DNA from: Acidobacterium sp.
Lineage (GTDB): Bacteria > Acidobacteriota > Terriglobia > Terriglobales > Acidobacteriaceae
Assembly (NCBI GenBank): GCA_003152595.1
Contig: PMAM01000125.1
Coordinates: 14,564-22,956 of the forward strand
Length of the DNA: 8,393 bases
Reading direction: 5' to 3'
A program made the translations under genes and the position numbers. The notes beneath the pieces were generated by a model. The model made no database searches, was not told where the DNA came from, and saw nothing but the letters and a program-made list of their open reading frames with translations. Below are positions 1-6,154 of this stretch, piece after piece (position 1 is the stretch's first letter; the number at the start of each line of letters is the position of its first letter).

Positions 1-297
1 GCGCCCGCAGTTCCCGCGCCGCGGGTGATTGCGATGCGGCCGGTGGATGTGCCGGCGCAGGGGGCTTTGTTCGGAGAGCCGTCGATGCCGCCGAACGCGC
101 ACGACGAAGACATGAGGATGGAGGACGACGAGCCGGAAGTGTCGCGCTGGCCGAAGGCTCGGTATGTGATTGCGGCGGCGATTGCGGTGGTGCTGGTGAC
201 GGTGTTCACGCTGTATGGGCTGCTGCACGGCCAGACGACGCCGCAACAGCAACCGGCTCCGACGACGGCGGCCGAAGTGGTTCCGCACGGGCACTGA
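1..297 (+). CDS. C-terminal part of a single-pass membrane protein (5' end outside window)
   Basis: The reading frame is open from the first base to TGA at 295-297, so only the last 98 residues are visible and the true start lies upstream. The visible part starts with a Pro/Ala-rich, low-complexity stretch. An acidic patch (HDEDMRMEDDEPE) follows, then a basic WPKAR just before one hydrophobic helix of about 20 residues (YVIAAAIAVVLVTVFTLYGLL). A short Gln/Pro/Thr-rich tail ends the protein. The positive-inside rule suggests a cytoplasmic N-terminal part and about 24 residues outside. I do not recognise a family. The linker-plus-anchor layout fits a protein with a cytosolic domain tethered to the membrane, but that domain is not visible here. 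It is convergent with scoB. Confidence 0.7.
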   Translation, partial: APAVPAPRVIAMRPVDVPAQGALFGEPSMPPNAHDEDMRMEDDEPEVSRWPKARYVIAAAIAVVLVTVFTLYGLLHGQTTPQQQPAPTTAAEVVPHGH

Positions 298-331
298 CCC
301 CCGGATGGGTGCAGGCGCCTGGATGTTCTTT

Positions 332-365
332 CGCGAAGCAGCCCCCTGGAGGGGGTCTTCTCGCG
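332..365. terminator. Hairpin between convergent genes, possible terminator
   Basis: A 5-bp C/G stem (CCCCC at 342-346, GGGGG at 351-355, loop TGGA) is enclosed by an imperfect outer stem, CGCGAAG (332-338) against CTTCTCGCG (357-365). It lies 34 bases after the stop of the upstream + strand gene and faces scoB from the other side. The flank on the + strand is TCTTCTC rather than a clean T run. It could act as a weak terminator or simply as a transcript-end hairpin. Confidence 0.4.
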
Positions 366-368
366 CAA

Positions 369-423
369 GTATATGATTCCATTGGGGCGGAGAATTCCGG
401 CTAGCGTGTATGTATATGATTCC
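369..423 (+). repeat. Pair of 12-bp direct repeats, GTATATGATTCC
   Basis: GTATATGATTCC occurs exactly at 369-380 and again at 412-423, 43 bases apart start to start. A related inverted copy, GGAATCAAAT, lies at 449-458. The repeats are in the noncoding gap between two converging genes (298-478), so they are not in an obvious promoter position. The function is unknown. Confidence 0.5.
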
Positions 424-478
424 GGGATTCGTTGCGGGTATCTATTTGGGAATCAAATGGGTACGGTGCATTTTTGTT

Positions 479-1171
479 CTACGCCGCCATCTCTTTCAGG
501 TCGGGGCCTGGTGTCAGCTTCGGCTCCGTCACGCGCTGAACTTCCTCGACCGTGACGCCTGGCGCAACCTCTTCCAGCACTAATCCTGCGGACGTGACGC
601 GGATCCACGCTAATTCCGTCGCGATGGTATCGACGACGCGGACGCCGGTGAGGGGGAGAGTGCACTTTTTCAGGATTTTGGGCGCGCCTTCTTTCGTGCA
701 GTGCTCCATGGCGACGATGACGCGTCTTGCGCTGGCGACCAGGTCCATGGCTCCGCCCATGCCTTTGACCATCTTGCCGGGGATCATCCAGTTGGCGAGG
801 GTGCCTTCTTCGTCGACCTCCATGGCTCCGAGGATGGAGAGATCGATATGGCCGCCGCGGATCATGGCGAAGGAATCGGCCGAGGAGAAGTAGGCGGAGC
901 CGGGGAGCGCGGTGACCGTCTCTTTGCCAGCGTTGATGAGGTCGGGATCTTCGGTGCCGGCGATGGGGTAAGGGCCGACGCCGAGCATGCCATTTTCCGA
1001 CTGCAGGACGACTTCGATGCCTGGCGGGACGTGGTTGGCGACCAGCGTGGGGAGGCCGATGCCGAGGTTGACGTAGAAGCCGTCGCGCAGCTCGCGGGCG
1101 ACGCGGCGGACGATGCGCTCGCGCCGGGCGGCCGCGGGCAGGGAAGCAAGCGGATTGGATTGAATCGTCAT
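479..1171 (-). CDS. scoB: 3-oxoacid CoA-transferase, subunit B
   Basis: This is the beta subunit of a family I CoA-transferase (ScoB/AtoA type), which moves CoA between an acyl-CoA such as succinyl- or acetyl-CoA and a 3-oxoacid such as acetoacetate. The protein has 230 residues, normal for the family. The active-site signature LQSENGMLG is at 56-64, with the catalytic glutamate E59 that forms the glutamyl-CoA thioester. The glycine-rich NLGIGLPT (35-42) and GMGGAMDLV (137-145) are also typical. The ATG at 1169-1171 is preferred. A farther in-frame ATG at 1243 would add 24 residues unlike the family and would run through a palindromic repeat. The Shine-Dalgarno is weak (AGG 6 nt before the ATG). 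The partner A subunit, normally adjacent and upstream, is absent from the window. The choice between succinyl-CoA and acetyl-CoA as donor cannot be settled from sequence. Confidence 0.93.
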   Translation of the reverse strand: MTIQSNPLASLPAAARRERIVRRVARELRDGFYVNLGIGLPTLVANHVPPGIEVVLQSENGMLGVGPYPIAGTEDPDLINAGKETVTALPGSAYFSSADSFAMIRGGHIDLSILGAMEVDEEGTLANWMIPGKMVKGMGGAMDLVASARRVIVAMEHCTKEGAPKILKKCTLPLTGVRVVDTIATELAWIRVTSAGLVLEEVAPGVTVEEVQRVTEPKLTPGPDLKEMAA

Positions 1172-1212
1172 TGGCAGCCTATCGAGGCCAGTTTTCACTA
1201 CATATGCGCGAA

Positions 1213-1239
1213 CCCATGTCCCAAAACCAGGGACATGGG
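1213..1239. repeat. 10-bp perfect palindrome, REP-like
   Basis: CCCATGTCCC (1213-1222) and GGGACATGGG (1230-1239) are exact reverse complements around a 7-base loop, AAAACCA. The element sits in the 115-base gap between the divergent scoB and the small membrane-protein gene. No T run follows and there is no converging gene, so a terminator role is unlikely. It looks like a dispersed extragenic palindrome or an operator for the divergent pair. Confidence 0.6.
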
Positions 1240-1286
1240 GCACCCGGCAGGGAGGCGATGGAATCCGGTAGACTCGTCATTTGCCG

Positions 1287-1589
1287 ATGCGGTATGCCGT
1301 TTTCAATATACGAGCAAGATCGCTGGTTCGGGGAACGGTGCTGATGGTGGGGAGCCTGGTGCTGGCGTTTGCGGTGGGCGGGTTCCCGAACGTACAGGCT
1401 TCGCTGTTGATGGTGGTGCCGGTGGCGCTGGCGGGGTGGTCGACGTGGGAGATGACGCGGTGCCTGCAGCGGCGGTGGAGTTTCTATCACGGCGGGGTGC
1501 TGCTGCTGCTGTACGCGGACGTGCTGGTGCTGGCGCTGGTGGTGTTTCTGATGCTGTATCCGTATGCGAAGTGGCTGCAGGGGATTTGA
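1287..1589 (+). CDS. Small three-helix membrane protein of unknown function
   Basis: This 100-residue protein is strongly hydrophobic. It has likely membrane helices at about 16-33, 38-54 and 69-92, separated by a basic loop (TRCLQRRW, 57-64). The first 15 residues carry four arginines, so the N-terminus probably faces the cytoplasm. I do not recognise a family. The start is uncertain. ATG 1287 keeps the basic N-terminus, TTG 1281 would add two residues, and ATG 1344 has a better purine stretch upstream (GGGGAA, 8 nt away) but would remove the arginines and part of helix 1. The gene is divergent from scoB and convergent with mtnA, so it is probably transcribed alone. Confidence 0.65.
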   Translation: MRYAVFNIRARSLVRGTVLMVGSLVLAFAVGGFPNVQASLLMVVPVALAGWSTWEMTRCLQRRWSFYHGGVLLLLYADVLVLALVVFLMLYPYAKWLQGI

Positions 1590-1594
1590 AGGCC

Positions 1595-1667
1595 AGGGAT
1601 TAGAGTTTAGGGCGAGCGCCGTTGCTGGCCCGTAATTCCTAAACTCTAATCCCTAATCCCTAAACCC
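1595..1667. repeat. Telomere-like heptad array forming a 17-bp inverted repeat
   Basis: Bases 1638-1667 are four heptads in tandem: CCTAAAC, TCTAATC, CCTAATC, CCTAAAC, then CC. The first 17 bases (1638-1654) are the exact reverse complement of 1595-1611, giving a 17-bp stem around a 26-base loop. The array starts 4 bases after the mtnA stop and ends 5 bases after the stop of the small membrane-protein gene. It therefore fills the gap between convergent genes and could end transcription from both sides. No long T run is present, so a purely intrinsic terminator is uncertain. Confidence 0.65.
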
Positions 1668-1671
1668 TTCT

Positions 1672-2727
<1,056 letters not shown>

Positions 2728-2734
2728 CGTTCTT

Positions 2735-2764
2735 AGTTTAACTGGACGAAGGTTGGGGGGTCGA
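2735..2764 (-). promoter_or_regulatory. Candidate mtnA promoter
   Basis: On the - strand a -35-like TCGACC (2764-2759) and a -10-like TAAACT (2740-2735) are separated by 18 bases; each matches 4 of 6 consensus positions. Transcription would start about at the ATG itself, which would make the mRNA nearly leaderless. That would explain the missing Shine-Dalgarno. The match is weak and could be chance. Confidence 0.22.
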
Positions 2765-2938
2765 TGCGCGACTTTAGTAACCCTGTTTCATTAGAATGAT
2801 TTGAGTTGTTATTTCCGCAAAACATCATGGTAATCTTCTGCTTCATAAATTAAGGAAAGCGAATCGCAGTGGGGCCGGTTCGGGCGTTCGGCTGCTGGAG
2901 CCACCGGTGCGGAGAAAGCCGTACGGGCACCTATCCAC

Positions 2939-2944
2939 AAGGAG
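2939..2944 (+). promoter_or_regulatory. Strong ribosome binding site that sets a TTG start
   Basis: AAGGAG lies 5 bases before TTG at 2950-2952. This is the best Shine-Dalgarno in its region and decides the start of the zinc-ribbon gene. The frame is open farther upstream to a GTG at 2869, but there the nearest AAGGA is about 12 bases away. Confidence 0.65.
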
Positions 2945-2949
2945 CTGAG

Positions 2950-3216
2950 TTGACGCCGCCGGAAATACAGGGACGCAGGACCAAGACCAAGGTGAAGTGC
3001 CCGCGATGCGGGCAGAGGGAGATGGCGCGGGTTTCGCGCCGAGGATTCTGGCAGGAGCGGATTCTGCCGATATTCGGGAGGTATCCGTGGCAGTGTGCGA
3101 TCTGCGGTGAGGAGCGGATGCTGCACCGGCGAGGCGTGAAGATCCGGAAAGCGGCTGGGCGAAGTGAGGAACTGGAGCCGGGCGAAACGGCCGGTGAACA
3201 CGCACACCAGCATTAA
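2950..3216 (+). CDS. Small zinc-ribbon protein of unknown function
   Basis: From the TTG start the product is 88 residues. Two cysteine pairs, CPRCG (17-21) and CAICG (49-53), form a four-cysteine zinc-ribbon knuckle. The 28 residues between the pairs are rich in Arg and aromatics (SRRGFWQERILPIFGRYPWQ). The N-terminus is basic (GRRTKTKVK), and a basic stretch after the ribbon (HRRGVKIRK) gives way to an acidic and His-rich tail (EHAHQH). There is no signal peptide or clear membrane helix, so it is probably cytosolic. It could bind nucleic acid or a protein partner; I cannot name a family. The segment 2869-2949 is open in frame but reads as non-native sequence, so it is left out. The transporter gene follows 178 bases later behind its own promoter candidate. 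Confidence 0.72.
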   Translation: MTPPEIQGRRTKTKVKCPRCGQREMARVSRRGFWQERILPIFGRYPWQCAICGEERMLHRRGVKIRKAAGRSEELEPGETAGEHAHQH

Positions 3217-3267
3217 GTTCGCCGGGTTGAAGCGCCGAGGCACAGGCGCCGGTTGCTGTGGATGGAA

Positions 3268-3287
3268 GACGCTGTAAACACAGCGTC
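3268..3287. promoter_or_regulatory. 8-bp perfect palindrome, possible operator
   Basis: GACGCTGT (3268-3275) and ACAGCGTC (3280-3287) are exact reverse complements around AAAC, with a TGT-N4-ACA core. The dyad centre is about 57 bases before the predicted start of the transporter transcript, a usual place for an activator site. It could instead be a hairpin ending the zinc-ribbon transcript, but it has no T run. Confidence 0.4.
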
Positions 3288-3299
3288 GGACGGTTTCCA

Positions 3300-3328
3300 T
3301 TGACTGGGCAACGATAGCGACATACACT
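3300..3328 (+). promoter_or_regulatory. Sigma-70-like promoter of the APC transporter gene
   Basis: The -35 element TTGACT (3300-3305, 5 of 6) and the -10 element TACACT (3323-3328, 4 of 6) are separated by exactly 17 bases. Transcription would start near 3335 and leave a leader of about 60 bases before the ATG at 3395. Confidence 0.5.
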
Positions 3329-3341
3329 CAGCGCTGGCGCG

Positions 3342-3376
3342 TCGGCGGAGGCAGAAAACCGAGCCGCGGCCGCCGA
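3342..3376 (+). promoter_or_regulatory. Leader hairpin before the transporter gene
   Basis: TCGGCGG (3342-3348) pairs exactly with CCGCCGA (3370-3376) in the predicted 5' leader. The 3' arm ends against GAAGAAG, the only purine-rich stretch before the start codon. The stem could affect translation, but no known riboswitch fold was recognised. Confidence 0.3.
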
Positions 3377-3394
3377 AGAAGCTCATCGCCTCGA

Positions 3395-5755
3395 ATGTCC
3401 TCAGGAACCACTCGGTACGCGCCGCAGTCCGACCGTGTGAAGCTGGTCGTCGCTTCCTCGGTCATGCTCACTTTTATTTCGTTTTGGCGGGCCGCGGCGG
3501 TGGTGCTCAACGATCTTGGGTCCTCGGCCTTCTACGCAGGAGGCATTGCCGAACAGGCGGTAGGGAAAGCCGCGCCCTGGTTCATCCTGGGCGTGATGCT
3601 GTTTTCCTTTGCGGTGCGGGCAGTTTACGTCGAGAGCTGCTCGATGTTCACCCGCGGGGGCGTCTACCGGGTCGTTAAGGAAGCGCTTGGGGGAAATTTC
3701 GCGAAACTCAGCGTATCCGCGCTGATGTTCGATTACATCCTGACGGGTCCGATCTCCGGGGTTTCGGCCGGACAATATATCGTCGGTCTGCTGAACGAGC
3801 TGGTGAAGGTGTGTGCCCTTCATGGGTGGCTGCCGGGCAGCATGATCCATTGGGGGCACGGTGCGGGCCCTTTGCCGATCAATGAGACGGCCGCTCTGTT
3901 TGCCGCAGCTGTGACGATCTATTACTGGTGGCAAAACACCAAGGGGATCGAGGAATCGACGGACAAGGCTCTGAGTGTGATGCAGGTGACCACCGTGATG
4001 GTGGTGCTGCTACTGGGTTGGGGCTGGGTTACCGCATTTCATCTGCACGCAAAGCTGCCGCCATTCCCGATTCCCGCCAACCTCCACTTCTCGGGAGATG
4101 CTATGGGGTTCCTCAGGGGCACGCGCCTGGGAACCATGCTGGGGATCTTTGGCATCCTCATGGCATTTGGGCACTCCGTTCTTGCGATGAGCGGCGAGGA
4201 GACGCTGGCTCAGGTGAATCGCGAGATCGAGCACCCCAAGCTGAAGAACCTGAAGCGGGCCGCGATCGTTATCGCAATCTACAGCTTTGTCTTTACCGGG
4301 GTCGGGACACTACTGGCGACCATGATCATTCCCGACAGTGTGCGAGTGCCGGTGTATCGCGACAACCTGATCGCCGGGATGGCCATGTCGATGTGGGGTC
4401 CGCAGGCTATTCGCATCGTCTTCCGGGTATTTGTGGTGATCGTGGGGGTCCTGATCCTCTCCGGAGCGGTCAATACGTCGATGATCGGTTCAACCGGCGT
4501 GATGATGCGCATCGCCGAGGACGGGGTGCTGACGGACTGGTTTCGCAAGCCGCACCGCCGCTTCGGCACCAGCTATCGCATCATCAATGTCATTACCGGG
4601 CTGCAGCTTTTTACCATCGTCGCCAGCCGCGGTAACGTTATTACCCTGGGTGAGGCGTATGCCTTCGGCGTGATCTGGAGCTTTACGTTTAACTCGCTCG
4701 CCATGCTGGTGCTGCGACGGAAATACAAAGGAGAGAGAGGATGGAAGGTCCCTGTCAACCTGCGCATTGGCGGGACTGAATTACCCATCGGGCTCTTCTC
4801 CGTGTTCCTGACGCTGTTTGCGATTGCCATTGTCAACCTGATCACCAAGAGCGTGGCCACGGAGAGCGGGCTGCTCTTTACCGCCGTGTTCTTTACGATC
4901 TTTGCGGTTTCGGAGCGAAGAAACGCGGCAAAGCATCAGCTGACCCAGCAGCAGATGAAAGAGCATTTTCAGCTGGAGCAGCAGGAGACGATCGGGCGCG
5001 AGGCGCTGCAGGTGCGGCCAGGTGGCGTGCTGGTTACCATGCGCGATCCGGTGAACCCCTACGCTCTGAAATGGACGCTGGCGCGCACCCGCACCGAGGA
5101 CCAGGACATCGTGGTGCTGACTGCCCGGATGATGGGGGCGGGCGGCCCCGAGTATGTGGAGAATCAGATCTTCAGCGAACATGAGCAGATGCTTTTCACC
5201 AAGGCGGTGTCGGTCGCCGAGAGCTTCGGGAAACATATTTCGCTGCTGGTGGTGCCGGCGGGAGATATCTTTGCTGCTTTGGTGCAGGCGGCGAATTCGC
5301 TGGAAGTCGCGGCCCTGGTATCAGGCTTATCGACTCGGATGTCGGCCCAGGAACAGGCGTTTCATATCGGTCAGGCATGGGAAAACCTGCCCGAGCCCAA
5401 GCGGCAGTTTACTTTCTATGTCGTGATGCCCGATGGCGAGACGGAGGCCTTTCACATCGGCCCGCACGCACCTGCGCTCCGTGCCGAGGATGTGCAGCTG
5501 GTCCACCGTTTGTGGCTGAACTTCCGCCGCGATCCGGAGATGCAGGGCCTGCATCACAGCGACATCATGACCTATGCGCTGACCAGGCTGGCCATGGAGT
5601 ACGCGCGGGATAAACAGGAAACGCTGAGAAGTCTGCGCCGCTATACCCAGGAGGGCGGGCGTGATACTCAGCTGGGGATAAGTTATCGGACTCCCGGCCA
5701 TGGAGATCAGTCGATGCCCGCGCCGCGACCCTCACTCGACGATGAAGGCCACTAA
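3395..5755 (+). CDS. APC-superfamily transporter, KimA-like, with USP-type C-terminal region
   Basis: This 786-residue inner-membrane protein has about 12 hydrophobic helices in residues 17-505 and a soluble region in 506-786. Helix 1 carries ND-LGSSAFY (D40, Y47), helix 3 carries DYILTGPIS (D113, T117, S121), helix 6 carries MSGEE (S266, E269), and AYAFGV contains Y422. By my recalled alignment these fall on the K+-site residues of Bacillus KimA (D36, Y43, D117, T121, S125, T230, E233, Y377), with one Thr-to-Ser change. The Gly-x-Gly motif of amino acid APC permeases in helix 1 is missing. A conserved loop, REIEHPKLKNLKRA, follows helix 6. Residues 543-665 alternate beta and alpha segments (GVLVTM, DIVVLTARM, HISLLVVPA), as in universal stress domains. 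A further segment (671-742) follows. K+ uptake is inferred; amino acid transport remains possible. ATG 3395 lacks a good Shine-Dalgarno, but no ATG, GTG or TTG lies in frame between it and the promoter. Confidence 0.85.
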   Translation: MSSGTTRYAPQSDRVKLVVASSVMLTFISFWRAAAVVLNDLGSSAFYAGGIAEQAVGKAAPWFILGVMLFSFAVRAVYVESCSMFTRGGVYRVVKEALGGNFAKLSVSALMFDYILTGPISGVSAGQYIVGLLNELVKVCALHGWLPGSMIHWGHGAGPLPINETAALFAAAVTIYYWWQNTKGIEESTDKALSVMQVTTVMVVLLLGWGWVTAFHLHAKLPPFPIPANLHFSGDAMGFLRGTRLGTMLGIFGILMAFGHSVLAMSGEETLAQVNREIEHPKLKNLKRAAIVIAIYSFVFTGVGTLLATMIIPDSVRVPVYRDNLIAGMAMSMWGPQAIRIVFRVFVVIVGVLILSGAVNTSMIGSTGVMMRIAEDGVLTDWFRKPHRRFGTSYRIINVITGLQLFTIVASRGNVITLGEAYAFGVIWSFTFNSLAMLVLRRKYKGERGWKVPVNLRIGGTELPIGLFSVFLTLFAIAIVNLITKSVATESGLLFTAVFFTIFAVSERRNAAKHQLTQQQMKEHFQLEQQETIGREALQVRPGGVLVTMRDPVNPYALKWTLARTRTEDQDIVVLTARMMGAGGPEYVENQIFSEHEQMLFTKAVSVAESFGKHISLLVVPAGDIFAALVQAANSLEVAALVSGLSTRMSAQEQAFHIGQAWENLPEPKRQFTFYVVMPDGETEAFHIGPHAPALRAEDVQLVHRLWLNFRRDPEMQGLHHSDIMTYALTRLAMEYARDKQETLRSLRRYTQEGGRDTQLGISYRTPGHGDQSMPAPRPSLDDEGH

Positions 5756-5829
5756 GTTTCATACCGCCCGCATCTGCATTGTCATGATAGCCTTTCCCGT
5801 TTAGTCTCAAACCAGGCAATGGGCCCGCC

Positions 5830-5859
5830 TTGACTCAGGTGAGCAGGGTGCTGTTTGAT
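5830..5859 (+). promoter_or_regulatory. Candidate promoter of the AT-hook gene
   Basis: TTGACT (5830-5835) and TTTGAT (5854-5859) are 18 bases apart, matching 5 and 4 of 6 consensus positions. The start would fall near 5866, leaving a very short leader that begins at the Shine-Dalgarno. The rest of the 123-base gap after the transporter stop holds no clear terminator. Confidence 0.35.
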
Positions 5860-5867
5860 GCGGTAAC

Positions 5868-5873
5868 GGAGGG
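5868..5873 (+). promoter_or_regulatory. Strong ribosome binding site for a GTG start
   Basis: GGAGGG lies 5 bases before GTG at 5879-5881. It is among the best Shine-Dalgarno matches in the window and supports GTG as the start of the AT-hook gene. Confidence 0.75.
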
Positions 5874-5878
5874 ACAAA

Positions 5879-6124
5879 GTGGAACTGAATAAGATCGTAG
5901 CGGAACTGGAAGATCAGATTACACGCTTGAAGGAAGCCCGGGCTCTTTTGACAGAGGGTGCGGCAACCGGGAAGAGACGGGGCAGACCTCCGGGAAAGAC
6001 AACCCACAGGGCGGGACGAAAACGGCATCTGAGCGCAGAAGGCAGAAAACGGATTTCAGAGGCGTTGAAGCGACGCTGGGCACTTCGGCGCAAATCGGCA
6101 GGGCAGAAAGCCAAAGCCGAGTAA
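5879..6124 (+). CDS. Small basic AT-hook protein, probable DNA-binding/nucleoid protein
   Basis: The 81-residue product has three parts. Residues 2-26 form an amphipathic, probably coiled-coil helix (ELNKIVAELEDQITRLKEA) that may dimerise. Residues 32-40 (KRRGRPPGK) are an AT-hook, a minor-groove binding motif with the GRP core. Residues 51-67 (LSAEGRKRISEALKRRW) resemble the NUMOD3-type helix seen in homing endonucleases and in many small bacterial DNA-binding proteins. The tail is Lys/Arg/Ala-rich, like histone H1 or AlgP tails. The protein is very basic and has no signal or membrane segment. A nucleoid-associated or regulatory role is inferred from the motifs; no specific family name is claimed. 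It is convergent with the ABC export operon and has its own promoter candidate. Confidence 0.82.
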   Translation: MELNKIVAELEDQITRLKEARALLTEGAATGKRRGRPPGKTTHRAGRKRHLSAEGRKRISEALKRRWALRRKSAGQKAKAE

Positions 6125-6128
6125 AACA

Positions 6129-6148
6129 GGGCGGGAGATATCCCGCCC
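6129..6148. terminator. Bidirectional GC hairpin between convergent genes
   Basis: GGGCGGGA (6129-6136) and TCCCGCCC (6141-6148) form a perfect 8-bp stem with loop GATA. The stem lies 4 bases after the AT-hook stop and 6 bases from the permease stop. Read on the - strand it is followed by TGTTTTAC, a usable T tract. It is thus a good intrinsic terminator for the ABC operon and a weaker one for the AT-hook gene, where GTTCTACT follows. Confidence 0.75.
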
Positions 6149-6154
6149 GTTCTA

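Noticed and set aside
1172..1243. 24-residue N-terminal extension of scoB
   Set aside because: It runs through the palindrome at 1213-1239 and lies before the usual start of the family.
701..1603. Long + strand open frame across scoB and the small membrane gene
   Set aside because: It is antisense to a clear CoA-transferase, its translation is low-complexity Gly/Ala/Asp, and it overlaps another + strand gene in a different frame.
2869..2949. Upstream GTG start for the zinc-ribbon gene
   Set aside because: The Shine-Dalgarno is too far away, while TTG 2950 has an ideal one; the added residues look unlike a protein domain.
3232..3249. GCGCC/GGCGC hairpin after the zinc-ribbon gene as a terminator
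   Set aside because: The stem is only 5 bp with an 8-base loop and no T run follows; it is not distinguishable from chance in GC-rich DNA.
3217..3394. ydaO-type c-di-AMP riboswitch, which controls K+ transporter genes in other bacteria
   Set aside because: I could not find the expected conserved segments, and the predicted leader of about 60 bases is too short.
3928..4635. Second + strand frame inside the transporter gene
   Set aside because: It is an alternate frame within conserved membrane-helix coding sequence; its Arg/Gly/His-rich translation shows no domain.
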